Source: Paracoccus salsus (GTDB lineage Bacteria; Pseudomonadota; Alphaproteobacteria; Rhodobacterales; Rhodobacteraceae). From it: a DNA stretch of 64,000 bases. The stretch lies in contig NZ_JAKGGD010000002.1 of the NCBI RefSeq assembly GCF_021556615.1, positions 372,001 to 436,000 of the forward strand, read 5' to 3'. Positions 45,397 to 54,292 of the stretch are shown here, piece after piece (within the stretch, counting starts at the first letter, position 1; the number at the start of each line of letters is the position of its first letter). The position numbers and the translations under genes were made by a program. The notes below the pieces were generated by a model. That model searched no databases. It had not been told where the DNA came from and saw only the letters and a program-made list of their open reading frames with translations.

Positions 45397-45852
45397 ATGC
45401 ACCGTCTCTTCATCCCCCTTCTGATCGCCTTGCTGCCGATCCCCGCACTTGCAGAGCAGACCGCGATTCTGCCGATCAAGTTTCTTGACACGTCAGGCGA
45501 AGCCCGCGACCAGCAGGACCAGCATCAGCGGCGGCTGGATATTCTGGCCGGGACGCTGCGCGATGAATTGGGCAATGCCGTCCTGATCGATGCGGCAAGC
45601 ACCGCAACCTGCCAGCCGCAGACCACGGATTGCCTGCTCGCTCTTGGCCGCGACGCCGGCGGAGACCGCACGCTGTTCGTGGTCGCGCAGAAGACCAGCA
45701 CGCTCATTCTGCAACTCTTCGCCAATCTGGTCGACACGGAAAGCGGCACCTTGATCCGCAGCCGCAATCTGAATTTCCGTGGCGACAACGACGATGCCTG
45801 GCGGCGCGCCGGACGCTTCCTGGCCGGGCAGATGCGCGACGCTTCGAACTAG
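45397..45852 (+). CDS. Exported DUF2380 protein
   Basis: A 151-residue protein with a signal peptide (LFIPLLIALLPIPALA) cleaved near residue 19. The mature domain has TAILPIKFLDTSGEA, which is the DUF2380 start, a Cys pair (TCQPQTTDCLLA) likely forming a disulfide, and a later LFANLVDTESGTLIRSR strand. The function is unknown. It stands alone between the divergent transaminase and the convergent SRPBCC gene. Confidence 0.85.
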   Translation: MHRLFIPLLIALLPIPALAEQTAILPIKFLDTSGEARDQQDQHQRRLDILAGTLRDELGNAVLIDAASTATCQPQTTDCLLALGRDAGGDRTLFVVAQKTSTLILQLFANLVDTESGTLIRSRNLNFRGDNDDAWRRAGRFLAGQMRDASN

Positions 45853-45957
45853 CCGGAAGCCCGGGAACCGATGGTCGCGTTCCGCATCGCTTGGGTCATC
45901 ACAGCGAGGCATCCTCTGGCCGAACGCAGACAGCGGACCGGCTTCGCCGGCTGATAC

Positions 45958-46440
45958 TCACAATCTGGCAGCCAAGGCTTCAAGCTGGTCGGCAACCGCG
46001 TTCCAGCCCTCGTGAAAACCCATCGCCTCGTGTTCGCGGCAGGCCTCATCAGTCCAGTGACGGGCCCTCGCGACATATCTGGTGTTGCCGTCGCCGATAT
46101 CCTCCAACAGGATCTCGGCCACCATGAACGGTCGGCCGGAAGGCAGCCAGCCAGGCAGCAAGGCGTCGGTAAAGACCAGCTTGCTTCCCTCGACCACCTC
46201 CAGGAAGACGCCGGTGCTGGGAATTTCCTCGCCACCGGGACCATGCATCACGGAGCTGAACTCGCCCCCCGGCCGTGCGTCCACCACGACATCCGAGACA
46301 TGCCAGGGCTTGGGACAGAACCAGTCTTCCATCAGCCGGGGATCGGTCCAGCAGCGCCACAGATTGTCGCGCGGGGCGTTCAGGATGCGGTCGATGACCA
46401 ACTCGTGCGACTGGGTCGGCATCGCGGTGTGACAGCTCAT
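45958..46440 (-). CDS. SRPBCC / AHSA1-type domain protein
   Basis: A 160-residue protein starting at the ATG at 46440. It has the Activator of Hsp90 ATPase homologue pattern: [35 protein letters not shown], then [18 protein letters not shown], and a last helix [15 protein letters not shown]. Such proteins bind small hydrophobic ligands in a deep cavity. The specific ligand is unknown. No operon partner is apparent. Confidence 0.88.
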   Translation of the reverse strand: MSCHTAMPTQSHELVIDRILNAPRDNLWRCWTDPRLMEDWFCPKPWHVSDVVVDARPGGEFSSVMHGPGGEEIPSTGVFLEVVEGSKLVFTDALLPGWLPSGRPFMVAEILLEDIGDGNTRYVARARHWTDEACREHEAMGFHEGWNAVADQLEALAARL

Positions 46441-46738
46441 TTTTTCCTCGCTTCGGCCTGGTCCAGGATCAGCGTGCGACAATGCTTCAGTTGATCCGCG
46501 CTGTCGCGTGGCCTCCATCAGCCCTGTCCGTGCACTGCCCCGACCAGCTGCCGGTTCGGCGGCGCCTGACAGGGCGAATCATAGCAATCGGTCGGTCGGC
46601 CGTGCAAACGGTTTCGGCCCGCAAGGCACGGCGCGATCGGGGCCCGAGGGCCGGACCGGACCAGGCCGATGCGCATGCCCGCCTTCCCAAAGGCCGCGCT
46701 TTCATGTATCAGCGCGCGAATTCCAAGGACAGCATGAC
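46441..46738. other. Non-coding gap before miaB
   Basis: A 298-bp stretch between the divergent SRPBCC gene and miaB. I see no coding signal, tRNA-like fold or strong hairpin. It may hold the promoters for both genes. Confidence 0.55.
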
Positions 46739-48070
46739 ATGAGCGACCCCGCCGGCCCGGCCGCAAAGAAGCTATTCATCAAGACCTATGGCTGTCAGAT
46801 GAATGTCTATGACAGCCAGCGCATGGCCGAGGCCATGGGCGCCGAGGGATATGTCCTGACAGAGGACCAGGCCGAGGCGGACATGGTCCTGCTGAACACC
46901 TGCCACATCCGTGAAAAGGCGGCCGAGAAGCTTTACAGCGATCTTGGTCGGCTGAAGCCGTTGAAAGCCGCAAGGCCCGACCTGAAGATCGGCGTGGCGG
47001 GCTGTGTCGCGCAGGCCGAGGGCGCCGAGATCATCCGCCGGATGCCGCTGGTCGATCTGGTTGTGGGGCCGCAGACCTATCACCGCCTGCCGGCGATGCT
47101 GCGTGGCGAGGCACCTGCGATCCTGACCGATTTTCCGGAAGAGGACAAATTCGACCATCTGCCGGAACGCCGGGCGACCCGCCGCGCGCCCGCGGCTTTC
47201 CTGACCGTGCAGGAAGGCTGCGACAAGTTCTGCGCCTTCTGCGTCGTGCCCTACACGCGCGGGGCAGAGGTCAGCCGACCGGTCGCGCGGATCGTGCATG
47301 AGGCACGCGACCTGGTCGCCCGCGGCGTCCGCGAGATCACCTTGCTGGGACAGAACGTCAATGGCTGGCACGGCATCGGCGAGGACGGGCGCGAATGGGG
47401 ATTCGGCCGGCTGATTCGCGCGCTTGGCGACATCGAGGGGCTGGACCGCATCCGCTATACGACCAGTCATCCGAACGACATGGCCGACGACCTGATCGCG
47501 GCGCATCGCGACGTGCCGCAGTTGATGCCCTATCTGCATCTGCCGGTGCAGTCCGGCAGCGACCGGATTCTGAAGGCGATGAATCGCAGGCATACGGCCG
47601 ACCAGTATCTGCGCCTGATCGATCGCATCCGCGAGGCTCGTCCGGACATGATGCTGACCAGCGACTTCATCGTCGGCTTTCCCGGCGAAACCGATCAGGA
47701 CCACGATGCCACGCTGCGATTGATCGAACAGGTCGGCTTCGGCACTGCGTTCAGCTTCAAGTATTCGCCGCGGCCGGGTACGCCGGCCTATGACCGGCCC
47801 GAGGTCGAGAGCGCCGTGGCAGACGCGCGGCTGCAGGAATTGCAGGCGCTTCTGACCCGCCAGCAAAAGGCCACGCAGCAGGCCATGGTCGGCCGGACCC
47901 TCCGTGTGCTGTTCGAGAAATCGGGTCGCATGACGGGCCAGATGGTCGGCAAGTCGGATTACCTGCACTCGGTCTTTGTGGATGCTCCCGAAGCCCGGAT
48001 CGGCGATCTGGCAAAGGTCCGCATCCTGGAAACTGCGGCGAATTCGCTGCGGGGCGAGTTGTCAGCCTGA
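46739..48070 (+). CDS. miaB: tRNA-2-methylthio-N6-dimethylallyladenosine synthase
   Basis: MiaB is a radical-SAM methylthiotransferase that modifies A37 in tRNAs. It starts at the ATG at 46739; the nearby ATG at 46734 is out of frame. The N-terminal UPF0004 domain has three Cys: [18 protein letters not shown] and [11 protein letters not shown]. The radical SAM Cys triplet is [15 protein letters not shown] near residue 158. A C-terminal TRAM domain holds the [14 protein letters not shown] segment. It has 443 residues, normal for the family. Confidence 0.96.
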   Translation: MSDPAGPAAKKLFIKTYGCQMNVYDSQRMAEAMGAEGYVLTEDQAEADMVLLNTCHIREKAAEKLYSDLGRLKPLKAARPDLKIGVAGCVAQAEGAEIIRRMPLVDLVVGPQTYHRLPAMLRGEAPAILTDFPEEDKFDHLPERRATRRAPAAFLTVQEGCDKFCAFCVVPYTRGAEVSRPVARIVHEARDLVARGVREITLLGQNVNGWHGIGEDGREWGFGRLIRALGDIEGLDRIRYTTSHPNDMADDLIAAHRDVPQLMPYLHLPVQSGSDRILKAMNRRHTADQYLRLIDRIREARPDMMLTSDFIVGFPGETDQDHDATLRLIEQVGFGTAFSFKYSPRPGTPAYDRPEVESAVADARLQELQALLTRQQKATQQAMVGRTLRVLFEKSGRMTGQMVGKSDYLHSVFVDAPEARIGDLAKVRILETAANSLRGELSA

Positions 48071-48180
48071 AGAGGTCCTGGGCGGCATGGACGCCTCGCC
48101 CTCGACCGGCATGGGTTTGGTGCGCGGCGGACTCGCGTGATGACGCTCGCCTGACACGCGCGAAGTTGCTAGGAGTAAGC

Positions 48181-48219
48181 ACCGGCCCCCAAGGAACGCG
48201 CGAACATCTGGGGGCCGGT
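48181..48219. terminator. Hairpin 1 with conserved 16-nt loop core
   Basis: A perfect 10-bp stem ACCGGCCCCC / GGGGGCCGGT (48181-48190, 48210-48219) encloses a 19-nt loop starting AAGGAACGCGCGAACA. The same 16 nt begin the loop of the hairpin at 48306. A pyrimidine stretch follows on the plus strand. Possible terminator for miaB or part of an RNA. Confidence 0.7.
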
Positions 48220-48254
48220 CTCTTCCACGCGGACTAGCCTGCGCGAAAGACCAT

Positions 48255-48286
48255 GCCTGGGACGACGCCGGGGAACCCGGCCAGGC
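48255..48286. other. Hairpin 2 between the twin hairpins
   Basis: Inner stem GCCGGG / CCCGGC (48267-48272, 48276-48281) with a GAA loop, and an outer GCCTG / CAGGC pair (48255-48259, 48282-48286) separated on the left by a 7-nt bulge. It sits between the two hairpins that share a loop. Confidence 0.55.
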
Positions 48287-48305
48287 CCAGAGCGGTTACA
48301 GGGTT

Positions 48306-48347
48306 GGCCGCCCCCCAAGGAACGCGCGAACAGGAAGGGGGGCGGCC
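48306..48347. terminator. Hairpin 3 with the same 16-nt loop core
   Basis: A perfect 11-bp stem GGCCGCCCCCC / GGGGGGCGGCC (48306-48316, 48337-48347) encloses a 20-nt loop beginning AAGGAACGCGCGAACA, identical to hairpin 1 for 16 nt. It is the closest hairpin to the ccoP stop (48397), so a likely end for the cbb3 transcript. Confidence 0.7.
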
Positions 48348-48396
48348 CCTTTCATACCGGCGAGCCGGCATGAAAAGCGGGCACGGTCTGGGCGGC

Positions 48397-49413
48397 TTAC
48401 TCGCCGCCGCCCAGACCGTGGACATAGGTTGCGACGGCGCGAATCTCGGCCTCGCTGAGACGTGATGACCAGGCGGGCATCACCCCGTAAGGCCCCTCGG
48501 TCACGATCCGCGTGACCGTGGCGATGTCGCCGCCATACAGCCAGACCGCATCCGCCAGGTTGGGCGCACCCTGAGCCTGATCCCCCGAGCCGTCCTCCAT
48601 ATGGCAGAACGCGCAATTTTCCAGATACACGACCTCGCCTTCGCTGGCCAAGCCAGCATCATGCGGCTGGTCCGACATGGACAGGACATAGTTTGCCACC
48701 TGGCTGATCTGCGCCCGGTCCAGCAAGCCGTCACGGCCATAGCGCGGCATCTCGGAATAGCGGGTGTCGGGATCGTGCGGGTCGCGGATGCCATGTTGCA
48801 GGGTCAGATGGATGTCTTCCAGCGTTCCACCCCAAAGCCAGTCATTGTCCAGCAGGTTGGGATAGCCCGGGCCGCCGGCCGCGCCGGACCCGTGACATTG
48901 CGCGCACCAGGTGCGGAACACCGCGCCGCCCGCATTGGTGGCATAGCTGACCAGTTCGGGGTCATTGGGGATCTGCTCAAGTTCGACCGAGGCCAGCCTT
49001 GTCTGGATTTCCGCGTTGGCCTGATCGAAGCGTTCGATCTCGGCTGCAACCTGCTGGCGTGTCGTGGTGCCCAGCAGACCCTGCGTCGCGGAATTGACCA
49101 GCGGGATCGCGGGATAGGCGATGAGGTACCCGATGGCCCAGACGATCGTGGCGTAGAATGTCCACAACCACCAGCGCGGCATCGGATTGTCATATTCCGT
49201 GATGCCGTCCCACTCGTGCCCGGTCGAGGGCACCTCGTTCATGGCGACCCCGTGGCGGCCCTTGCGGCGATGCTTGGGTGTCTCGGGCTTGTCCGGCCCC
49301 TCGCGCGAGGGAACGTCGCCGGCAATCTTGGCCGCGTGTTCGGCATCGGCGGCCTCACGCCGAAGGGAGAGCTTGTCCTCGTCGCCCGGCTTCTTGTCCT
49401 TCTCGTCGGCCAT
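48397..49413 (-). CDS. ccoP: cbb3-type cytochrome c oxidase subunit III
   Basis: CcoP is the membrane-bound dihaem cytochrome c that delivers electrons to the cbb3 oxidase. The start is the ATG at 49413, overlapping the ccoQ stop; 338 residues. A charged N-terminus (residues 1-60) is followed by a transmembrane helix ([20 protein letters not shown]), then two haem c sites, WCAQCHGSG and [10 protein letters not shown], with distal Met in the MPAW region. It ends the ccoNOQP operon. Confidence 0.97.
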   Translation of the reverse strand: MADEKDKKPGDEDKLSLRREAADAEHAAKIAGDVPSREGPDKPETPKHRRKGRHGVAMNEVPSTGHEWDGITEYDNPMPRWWLWTFYATIVWAIGYLIAYPAIPLVNSATQGLLGTTTRQQVAAEIERFDQANAEIQTRLASVELEQIPNDPELVSYATNAGGAVFRTWCAQCHGSGAAGGPGYPNLLDNDWLWGGTLEDIHLTLQHGIRDPHDPDTRYSEMPRYGRDGLLDRAQISQVANYVLSMSDQPHDAGLASEGEVVYLENCAFCHMEDGSGDQAQGAPNLADAVWLYGGDIATVTRIVTEGPYGVMPAWSSRLSEAEIRAVATYVHGLGGGE

Positions 49414-49601
49414 CAACGGCCCTCCTTCTCATCCGCCGCAGCGGGGCGGGACTCGTGGCGGAAGATGCTTTCGGCGGCATCGTCCTGAAGCTTTCTCGAA
49501 CCGGGGCGAAACACGAACACCACGACGCCCACGAAAAACAGCGTCAGCGCCAGCAGCGCCCAGCTGTCGGCCAGTTCGCGCAAGAAGCTGTAGAGATCCA
49601 T
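49413..49601 (-). CDS. ccoQ: cbb3-type cytochrome c oxidase subunit CcoQ
   Basis: A 62-residue protein with a single transmembrane helix ([17 protein letters not shown]) and a charged tail ending [12 protein letters not shown]. It starts at the ATG at 49601 after a GGAGGAGAGG ribosome site. CcoQ is a small non-haem subunit that helps stabilise the oxidase. It is located between ccoO (10 bp) and ccoP, overlapping the latter's start. Confidence 0.93.
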   Translation of the reverse strand: MDLYSFLRELADSWALLALTLFFVGVVVFVFRPGSRKLQDDAAESIFRHESRPAAADEKEGR

Positions 49602-49611
49602 CCTCTCCTCC

Positions 49612-50337
49612 TCAGCGTCGGTCATCGGGCTGGAACGTCGAGAAATCGACCATCGTTCCAAGCACCTGCAGATAGGCGACCAGCGCATCCATTTCGGTCA
49701 GCTGCGGCTGCCGGTCGAAATTGCGCTGCTGTGCGCCCGGATACCGCTCCATCAGTCCGTCGGCATCCGCATCGGGATTGGCTTGCGCACGGAAATCCTC
49801 GACGGCGGCGGCGATCATCTCTTCGGTGTAGGGCACGCCGACCATCGCATCGGTTTCCAGGCGCTGCGCGATATGTTCGGGGCCGATGATGCGGTTCTTC
49901 AGGAACCCGTATTTCGGCATGATCGATTCCGGCACCACGGATTTCGGATCGGTCAGGTGGTCGATATGCCATTCATCGGAATAGCGCCCACCCACGCGCG
50001 CCAGGTCGGGACCGGTGCGCTTGGAGCCCCACTGAAACGGGTGGTCATACATGGATTCCGCAGCCAGGCTGTAATGACCGTAGCGCTCGACCTCGTCACG
50101 CATCGGTCGGATCATCTGGCTGTGGCAGACATAGCACCCCTCGCGCACATAGACGTCCCGTCCGGTCAGTTCGAGAGGCGTGTAGGGGCGAACCCCTTCC
50201 ACCTTCTCGATGGTGTTTTCCAGATAGAACAGCGGAGTGATCTGGACGATGCCGCCGATCGTGACGACCAGGAACGAAAACACCAGCAGCAGCGAGGCGT
50301 TCTTTTCAAGGATCTTGTGTTTGGAAAGTATGGACAT
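49612..50337 (-). CDS. ccoO: cbb3-type cytochrome c oxidase subunit II
   Basis: CcoO is the monohaem cytochrome c subunit. The 241 residues start with an N-terminal transmembrane anchor ([18 protein letters not shown]) and carry the haem site [12 protein letters not shown] near residue 67. The fold continues with [16 protein letters not shown] and the distal Met region SIMPKYGFL. Length is normal for the family. It lies 12 bp after ccoN. Confidence 0.97.
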   Translation of the reverse strand: MSILSKHKILEKNASLLLVFSFLVVTIGGIVQITPLFYLENTIEKVEGVRPYTPLELTGRDVYVREGCYVCHSQMIRPMRDEVERYGHYSLAAESMYDHPFQWGSKRTGPDLARVGGRYSDEWHIDHLTDPKSVVPESIMPKYGFLKNRIIGPEHIAQRLETDAMVGVPYTEEMIAAAVEDFRAQANPDADADGLMERYPGAQQRNFDRQPQLTEMDALVAYLQVLGTMVDFSTFQPDDRR

Positions 50338-50349
50338 GGTTGGGATCCT

Positions 50350-51954
50350 TCACTCGGCCGCTACGGCGACAGCGGTCGAATACGCCTTTGGCTGACGGGC
50401 GACGGTCGCCCACAGGTTATAGGCCATGATGATGCCGCCCGTCAGGAACAGCAGCCCCCCGAGGCCCCGCACCACGTTCATCGCGAACTTGGCCTGCACG
50501 GTGTCGGCGAACGCGTTGACCAGGAAGCCCTGGCTGTCGACTTCGCGCCACATCAGACCTTCCATGATCCCCGACACCCACATCGACGAGGCGTAGAGAA
50601 CCAGCCCGATGGTTGCCAGCCAGAAGTGCCAGCTGACCAGCGACAGGCTGTACAGACGTTCGCGTCCCCACAACCGCGGAACCAGGTAGTAAAGTGCGCC
50701 GAAGGTGATCATCCCGTTCCAGCCAAGCGCGCCGGAATGGACATGGCCGATCGTCCAGTCGGTATAGTGCGACAGGCTGTTCACGGCCTTGATCGACATC
50801 ATCGGTCCCTCGAACGTGGCCATGCCATAGAAGCCGACGGCCACGACCATCATCCGGATGATCGGGTCGGTGCGCAGCTTGTCCCAGGCGCCCGACAGGG
50901 TCATCAGGCCGTTGATCATGCCGCCCCAGCTGGGCATCCAGAGCATGATCGAGAACGCCATCCCCAGCGTCGAGGCCCAGTCCGGCAGCGCCGTGTAATG
51001 CAGATGGTGCGGACCGGCCCAGATATACAGGAAGATCAGCGCCCAGAAGTGGATGATCGACAGCTTGTAGCTGTAGACCGGACGCTCGGCCTGTTTCGGG
51101 ATGAAGTAGTACATCATGCCCAGGAAGCCTGCGGTCAGGAAGAAGCCCACGGCGTTGTGCCCGTACCACCACTGCACCATCGCGTCCTGCACGCCCGAGA
51201 ACACCTGGACGGACTTGCTGCCAAAGATGCTGACGGGGATCGACAGGTTGTTGACCACATGCAGCATCGCGATCGTCACGATGAAGGCCAGGTAGAACCA
51301 GTTGGCGACATAGATATGCGGTTCCTTGCGCTTGACGATCGTTCCCAGGAAGACCGCCAGATAGACCAGCCACACCGCGGTCAGCCACCAGTCCACATAC
51401 CATTCCGGCTCTGCGTATTCCTTGGACTGCGTTGCGCCGAGGATATAACCGGTGGCGGCCAGAACGATCACAAGCTGATAGCCCCAGAACACGAACCATG
51501 CCGCATTGCCGCCCCACAGCCGCGCAGCCGAGGTTCGCTGGACGACATAGAACGAGGTGGCGATCAGCGCGTTCCCCCCGAAGGCAAAGATCACCGCACT
51601 GGTGTGCAGCGGGCGCAACTTGCCGAAATTCGTGTAGCCCTGAAACACGTCACTGAAATTCAGCGCCGGGAAGGCCAGCTGGAAGGCGATGATGACGCCG
51701 ACCAGGAAGCCGACGACGCCCCACACGGTCGTGGCGATCACGCCGGCGCGAACCACGCCGTCCATGTATTCGTTCGGATCGGGCGCCACGACAGGTTCGT
51801 CGATGCGGCGCAGAGTCCAGATGAACAGCCCCGACGCGACGAACATCACCGTCAGCGCATTGACCATGTATGCTGCATCATGCGCCAGGTTGGCGCCGAT
51901 CGCGGACGCCACTGCGACCACCCCCAGCAAGATCAGCTTTACGTAATTCCCCAT
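50350..51954 (-). CDS. ccoN: cbb3-type cytochrome c oxidase subunit I
   Basis: CcoN is the catalytic, proton-pumping subunit holding haem b and the haem b3-CuB site. The 534 residues have about 12 transmembrane helices. Active-site signatures include [25 protein letters not shown], and [21 protein letters not shown], and a heme-ligand His in [16 protein letters not shown]-type sequence ([15 protein letters not shown]). Two FNR boxes lie just upstream of the start, within the divergent region with the universal stress gene, consistent with induction at low oxygen. Confidence 0.97.
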   Translation of the reverse strand: MGNYVKLILLGVVAVASAIGANLAHDAAYMVNALTVMFVASGLFIWTLRRIDEPVVAPDPNEYMDGVVRAGVIATTVWGVVGFLVGVIIAFQLAFPALNFSDVFQGYTNFGKLRPLHTSAVIFAFGGNALIATSFYVVQRTSAARLWGGNAAWFVFWGYQLVIVLAATGYILGATQSKEYAEPEWYVDWWLTAVWLVYLAVFLGTIVKRKEPHIYVANWFYLAFIVTIAMLHVVNNLSIPVSIFGSKSVQVFSGVQDAMVQWWYGHNAVGFFLTAGFLGMMYYFIPKQAERPVYSYKLSIIHFWALIFLYIWAGPHHLHYTALPDWASTLGMAFSIMLWMPSWGGMINGLMTLSGAWDKLRTDPIIRMMVVAVGFYGMATFEGPMMSIKAVNSLSHYTDWTIGHVHSGALGWNGMITFGALYYLVPRLWGRERLYSLSLVSWHFWLATIGLVLYASSMWVSGIMEGLMWREVDSQGFLVNAFADTVQAKFAMNVVRGLGGLLFLTGGIIMAYNLWATVARQPKAYSTAVAVAAE

Positions 51955-52065
51955 GGCTTTCCCGTGTCCCGTTCACTCAATGCTGCGCCTCCCGCGGGCG
52001 AATCGCTTTCGCCCAGGCACCTGCACTCGATCATGCAGGAATAGGGACCGTCGCCTCAAGCAGCC

Positions 52066-52079
52066 TTGATCTGGGTCAA
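52066..52079. promoter_or_regulatory. FNR-type box (proximal to ccoN)
   Basis: TTGATCTGGGTCAA matches the TTGAT-N4-ATCAA FNR consensus with one mismatch (GTCAA for ATCAA). Its centre is at 52072.5. A TATTCC element on the minus strand at 52043-52038 would give a start near 52031, about 41.5 bp from the centre, the usual class II distance for activating ccoN. The same 14-mer occurs at 54244. Confidence 0.8.
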
Positions 52080-52088
52080 TCTGCGGAT

Positions 52089-52102
52089 TTGACGCCGATC
52101 AA
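52089..52102. promoter_or_regulatory. FNR-type box (proximal to the universal stress gene)
   Basis: TTGACGCCGATCAA matches the FNR consensus with one mismatch (TTGAC for TTGAT). Its centre is at 52095.5. A GATGAT -10-like element at 52125-52130 would place a start near 52137, about 41.5 bp from the centre and about 21 bp before the ATG of the stress gene. Confidence 0.75.
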
Positions 52103-52157
52103 TGTCGCCAGTCTTCCGAAAGGCGATGATCGACCCGATGACACAAAGGAGGCTGCC

Positions 52158-52997
52158 ATGGCCTACAAGACAATCCTGACCGTCCTTTCCGACAAGCGTC
52201 AGATGCCGCAACTGGACGCCGCTGCCGAGTTGGCCGCGCGCGAGGATGCGCATCTGGACATCCTGTGCCTGGGAATCGACCACAGCCAGGCGGGTTACTA
52301 CTTTCCCGGAGGCACGCCCTATGCCTTCCAGGAATCCATCGATGCCGCGATGCAACAGGCCGAGTCGATGGAGGAAGCGGTCCGGCAGCACCTGGCAGGC
52401 GCAGGCGACATGCGCTGGTCGGTGGAATCGGCGGTCGCGCAGTCTGGCGGGATTCCCAACCTGGTTGGAATGCGGGCGCGATTTTCAGACCTGACGGTGC
52501 TGGGACGTCCCTATGGCGAGACCGCGCCGGGCGACGCCGAGGCGGTGACCGAAGCGGCCCTGTTCGAAGGGCGCTGTCCGGTCCTCGTGCTGCCCGAATC
52601 GGGTTTGCCGGCCGATCCCCCGGACCGAATCCTTGTGGCCTGGAATCAGTCGGTCGAGGCTTTGGCGGCGATTCGCCGCGCCATGCCCCTGCTGAAAGCC
52701 GCCAAGATGGTCGAGGTGACTGTCATCGATCCGCGCCGCGGCGGCGTCGAGAGATCGGATCCCGGCGGGGCGCTGACCCAGATGCTGACCCGGCACGGCG
52801 TGCGGGCGGAAATCGCGGTGCTTGCGCGCACGGCGCCGACCGTCAGCGACGAGATCGCCCGACGTGCGACAGAGATCGATGCCGGCATGATCGTCATGGG
52901 TGCCTATGGCCACTCTCGCTTCCGCGAGGCGATCCTTGGCGGTGCCACGCGCAACATGCTGGAAAAAACCAAGGTGCCCGTCTTCATGGCCCACTGA
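52158..52997 (+). CDS. Universal stress protein, two-domain form
   Basis: A 279-residue protein made of two UspA-like domains (residues about 1-140 and 150-279). The C-terminal domain keeps the ATP-binding pattern GAYGHSRFREAILGGATRNML, while the N-terminal domain is more diverged. It starts at the ATG at 52158 after an AAAGGAGG ribosome site. UspA proteins accumulate during growth arrest. Sharing an FNR-box region with ccoN suggests induction by low oxygen. A terminator follows. Confidence 0.93.
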   Translation: MAYKTILTVLSDKRQMPQLDAAAELAAREDAHLDILCLGIDHSQAGYYFPGGTPYAFQESIDAAMQQAESMEEAVRQHLAGAGDMRWSVESAVAQSGGIPNLVGMRARFSDLTVLGRPYGETAPGDAEAVTEAALFEGRCPVLVLPESGLPADPPDRILVAWNQSVEALAAIRRAMPLLKAAKMVEVTVIDPRRGGVERSDPGGALTQMLTRHGVRAEIAVLARTAPTVSDEIARRATEIDAGMIVMGAYGHSRFREAILGGATRNMLEKTKVPVFMAH

Positions 52998-53018
52998 ATC
53001 GCCTTGCGAACAACGAAG

Positions 53019-53042
53019 AAAGGCGGCCCGAGGGCCGCCTTT
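53019..53042 (+). terminator. Terminator between the stress and cold-shock genes
   Basis: AAAGGCGGCC (53019-53028), a CGAG loop, and GGCCGCCTTT (53033-53042) form a perfect 10-bp stem with a 3-T end. It lies 21 bp after the stress gene stop and works for the convergent cold-shock gene as well. Confidence 0.85.
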
Positions 53043-53067
53043 CCAGATCATCACTCGCCTGACGTTA

Positions 53068-53274
53068 TCAGACGAATTGCAGGTTCGACGCCGATTCGCG
53101 GCCGTCACGGCCGGTTTCGATGTCGAAAGTCACGGCCTGGCCGTCCTGCGGATGCGGCAGACCCGAGCGCTCGACTGCCGAGATGTGCAGGAACACGTCG
53201 CGCTTGCCGTTTTCCGGCTGGATGAAGCCGAAGCCTTTGGTTGCGTTGAACCATTTCACGGTGCCATTGGCCAT
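53068..53274 (-). CDS. Cold-shock protein (CspA family)
   Basis: A 68-residue single cold-shock domain starting at the ATG at 53274 with an AAGGAG site. It begins MANGTVKWFNATKGFGFIQ, containing RNP1 (KGFGFI). RNP2 is DVFLHISAVE. These proteins bind single-stranded RNA and DNA. The region 53275-53492 upstream is AT-rich and non-coding and likely a long 5' leader, a common place for thermosensing RNA folds. I could not resolve a fold. Confidence 0.95.
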   Translation of the reverse strand: MANGTVKWFNATKGFGFIQPENGKRDVFLHISAVERSGLPHPQDGQAVTFDIETGRDGRESASNLQFV

Positions 53275-53492
53275 CGTGAGATCTCCTTAACAATTGCCGC
53301 CCGCGGAACTGCGGCGGCCCGGCTGGTCAGATCAAACTCGAAGACTGAAGCCGGATTAGGGAGACAGATCGAAGCAGAGATAACGTAGCCGCTTGTAAAT
53401 AGCGTCTTGCACCCGTTTCGACAAGATGCCGGCGTCAAAAAATTTTGCGCCCCGTGCCATCGGGCCCGGAAACCAGGACGATCCGCGTCGGA

Positions 53493-54272
53493 TCAGCTGA
53501 TCCAGCCGCCATCGCTATCGTCGCCGGACTCCTCGACCAACCGGTCGAAGTCGGGCAACACGACATTGCGCTTGCCGACCAGTTCAATGATGCCTCCGCG
53601 CTTCAGCGCGCTGACCTGACGACTGACGGTTTCCAGTGTCAGGCCCAGATAATCCGCCATTGCCTCTCGCGTCAGGGGCAGTTCGACCTGCATGCGGCCG
53701 CCGGGATGGCGCTTTTCCAAGGCAGCCTCGCGGCGGGCGACGATGGCGATGAAGGACGCGATCTTCTCGCGCGCGGTCTTGCGACCCAGAAGCAGCATCC
53801 ACTCACGCGCCGCATCCAACTCGTCCAGGGTCATTTCCAGCAGGCGATGCGACAGATGCGGCATGTCGCGCAGCATGTCGTTGAAAGGCTTGCGGCGAAA
53901 GCAGCACAGCACGACCTTGGTCGTCGCCACAGCATTGTAAGCCGCCTTGTCGCGGCCCGGCCGCCCAAGGAAATCGCTTGGCAGCAGCAGGCCGACCATC
54001 TGCGTGCGCCCGTCCTCGAGCGTCTGGGTCAGCGTCGCCACGCCGGTGACCACCGACGCCACGAAGTCCATGTGGTCGCCGCCCCAGACGATCGCCTGAC
54101 CCGGCTCGTAGCTGCGATAGAACTTGATCTCCTCGAGCCGCGGCAACTCGGCATCCTCGCAATCGGCGCAGACCGCCCGATAGCGGATCGGGCAGTCTTC
54201 ACACCGCAGCTTGACCGGCACGTCGGCAGGTCGTCCGCTTGACTTGATCTGGGTCAATGTTTGCGCGCTCAT
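53493..54272 (-). CDS. fnrP: Crp/Fnr family oxygen sensor regulator (FnrP)
   Basis: A 259-residue FNR-type transcription factor that binds a 4Fe-4S cluster when oxygen is scarce. N-terminal cysteines are C24, C27, C35 and C38 (CEDCPIRYRAVCADC), with another pair at C123 and C124, giving a cluster-ligand set. A cyclic-nucleotide-fold domain follows, then the helix-turn-helix TREAMADYLGLTLETVSRQVSAL with the ETVSR recognition residues that suit TTGAT-N4-ATCAA. Start is either the ATG at 54272 or a GTG at 54221. An FNR box lies at 54244-54257, inside codons 5-10, suggesting autoregulation. Confidence 0.9.
   Translation of the reverse strand: MSAQTLTQIKSSGRPADVPVKLRCEDCPIRYRAVCADCEDAELPRLEEIKFYRSYEPGQAIVWGGDHMDFVASVVTGVATLTQTLEDGRTQMVGLLLPSDFLGRPGRDKAAYNAVATTKVVLCCFRRKPFNDMLRDMPHLSHRLLEMTLDELDAAREWMLLLGRKTAREKIASFIAIVARREAALEKRHPGGRMQVELPLTREAMADYLGLTLETVSRQVSALKRGGIIELVGKRNVVLPDFDRLVEESGDDSDGGWIS
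54244..54257. promoter_or_regulatory. FNR-type box inside the fnrP 5' end, upstream of hemN
   Basis: TTGATCTGGGTCAA, identical to the box at 52066. Its centre (54250.5) lies 42.5 bp before the hemN ATG. A TTATCT -10-like element at 54279-54284 places the hemN start at about 54291-54293. On the other strand it covers codons 5-10 of fnrP if the ATG start is used. Confidence 0.8.
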
Positions 54273-54292
54273 CCTGTCTTATCTCTAGCCCT

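Larger units (their letters stand above)
48071..48396. other. Non-coding region with three hairpins between miaB and ccoP
   Basis: This 326-bp convergent gap has no open frame with coding character. It carries three stem-loops (48181-48219, 48255-48286, 48306-48347), two of which share the same loop sequence. It could contain the miaB and ccoP terminators, or a structured small RNA. Confidence 0.7.

Noticed and set aside
49783-52044. 753-residue frame opposite ccoO and ccoN
   Set aside because: Antisense to membrane subunits with clear cbb3 motifs; composition is His/Gln/Arg-rich as expected of a shadow.
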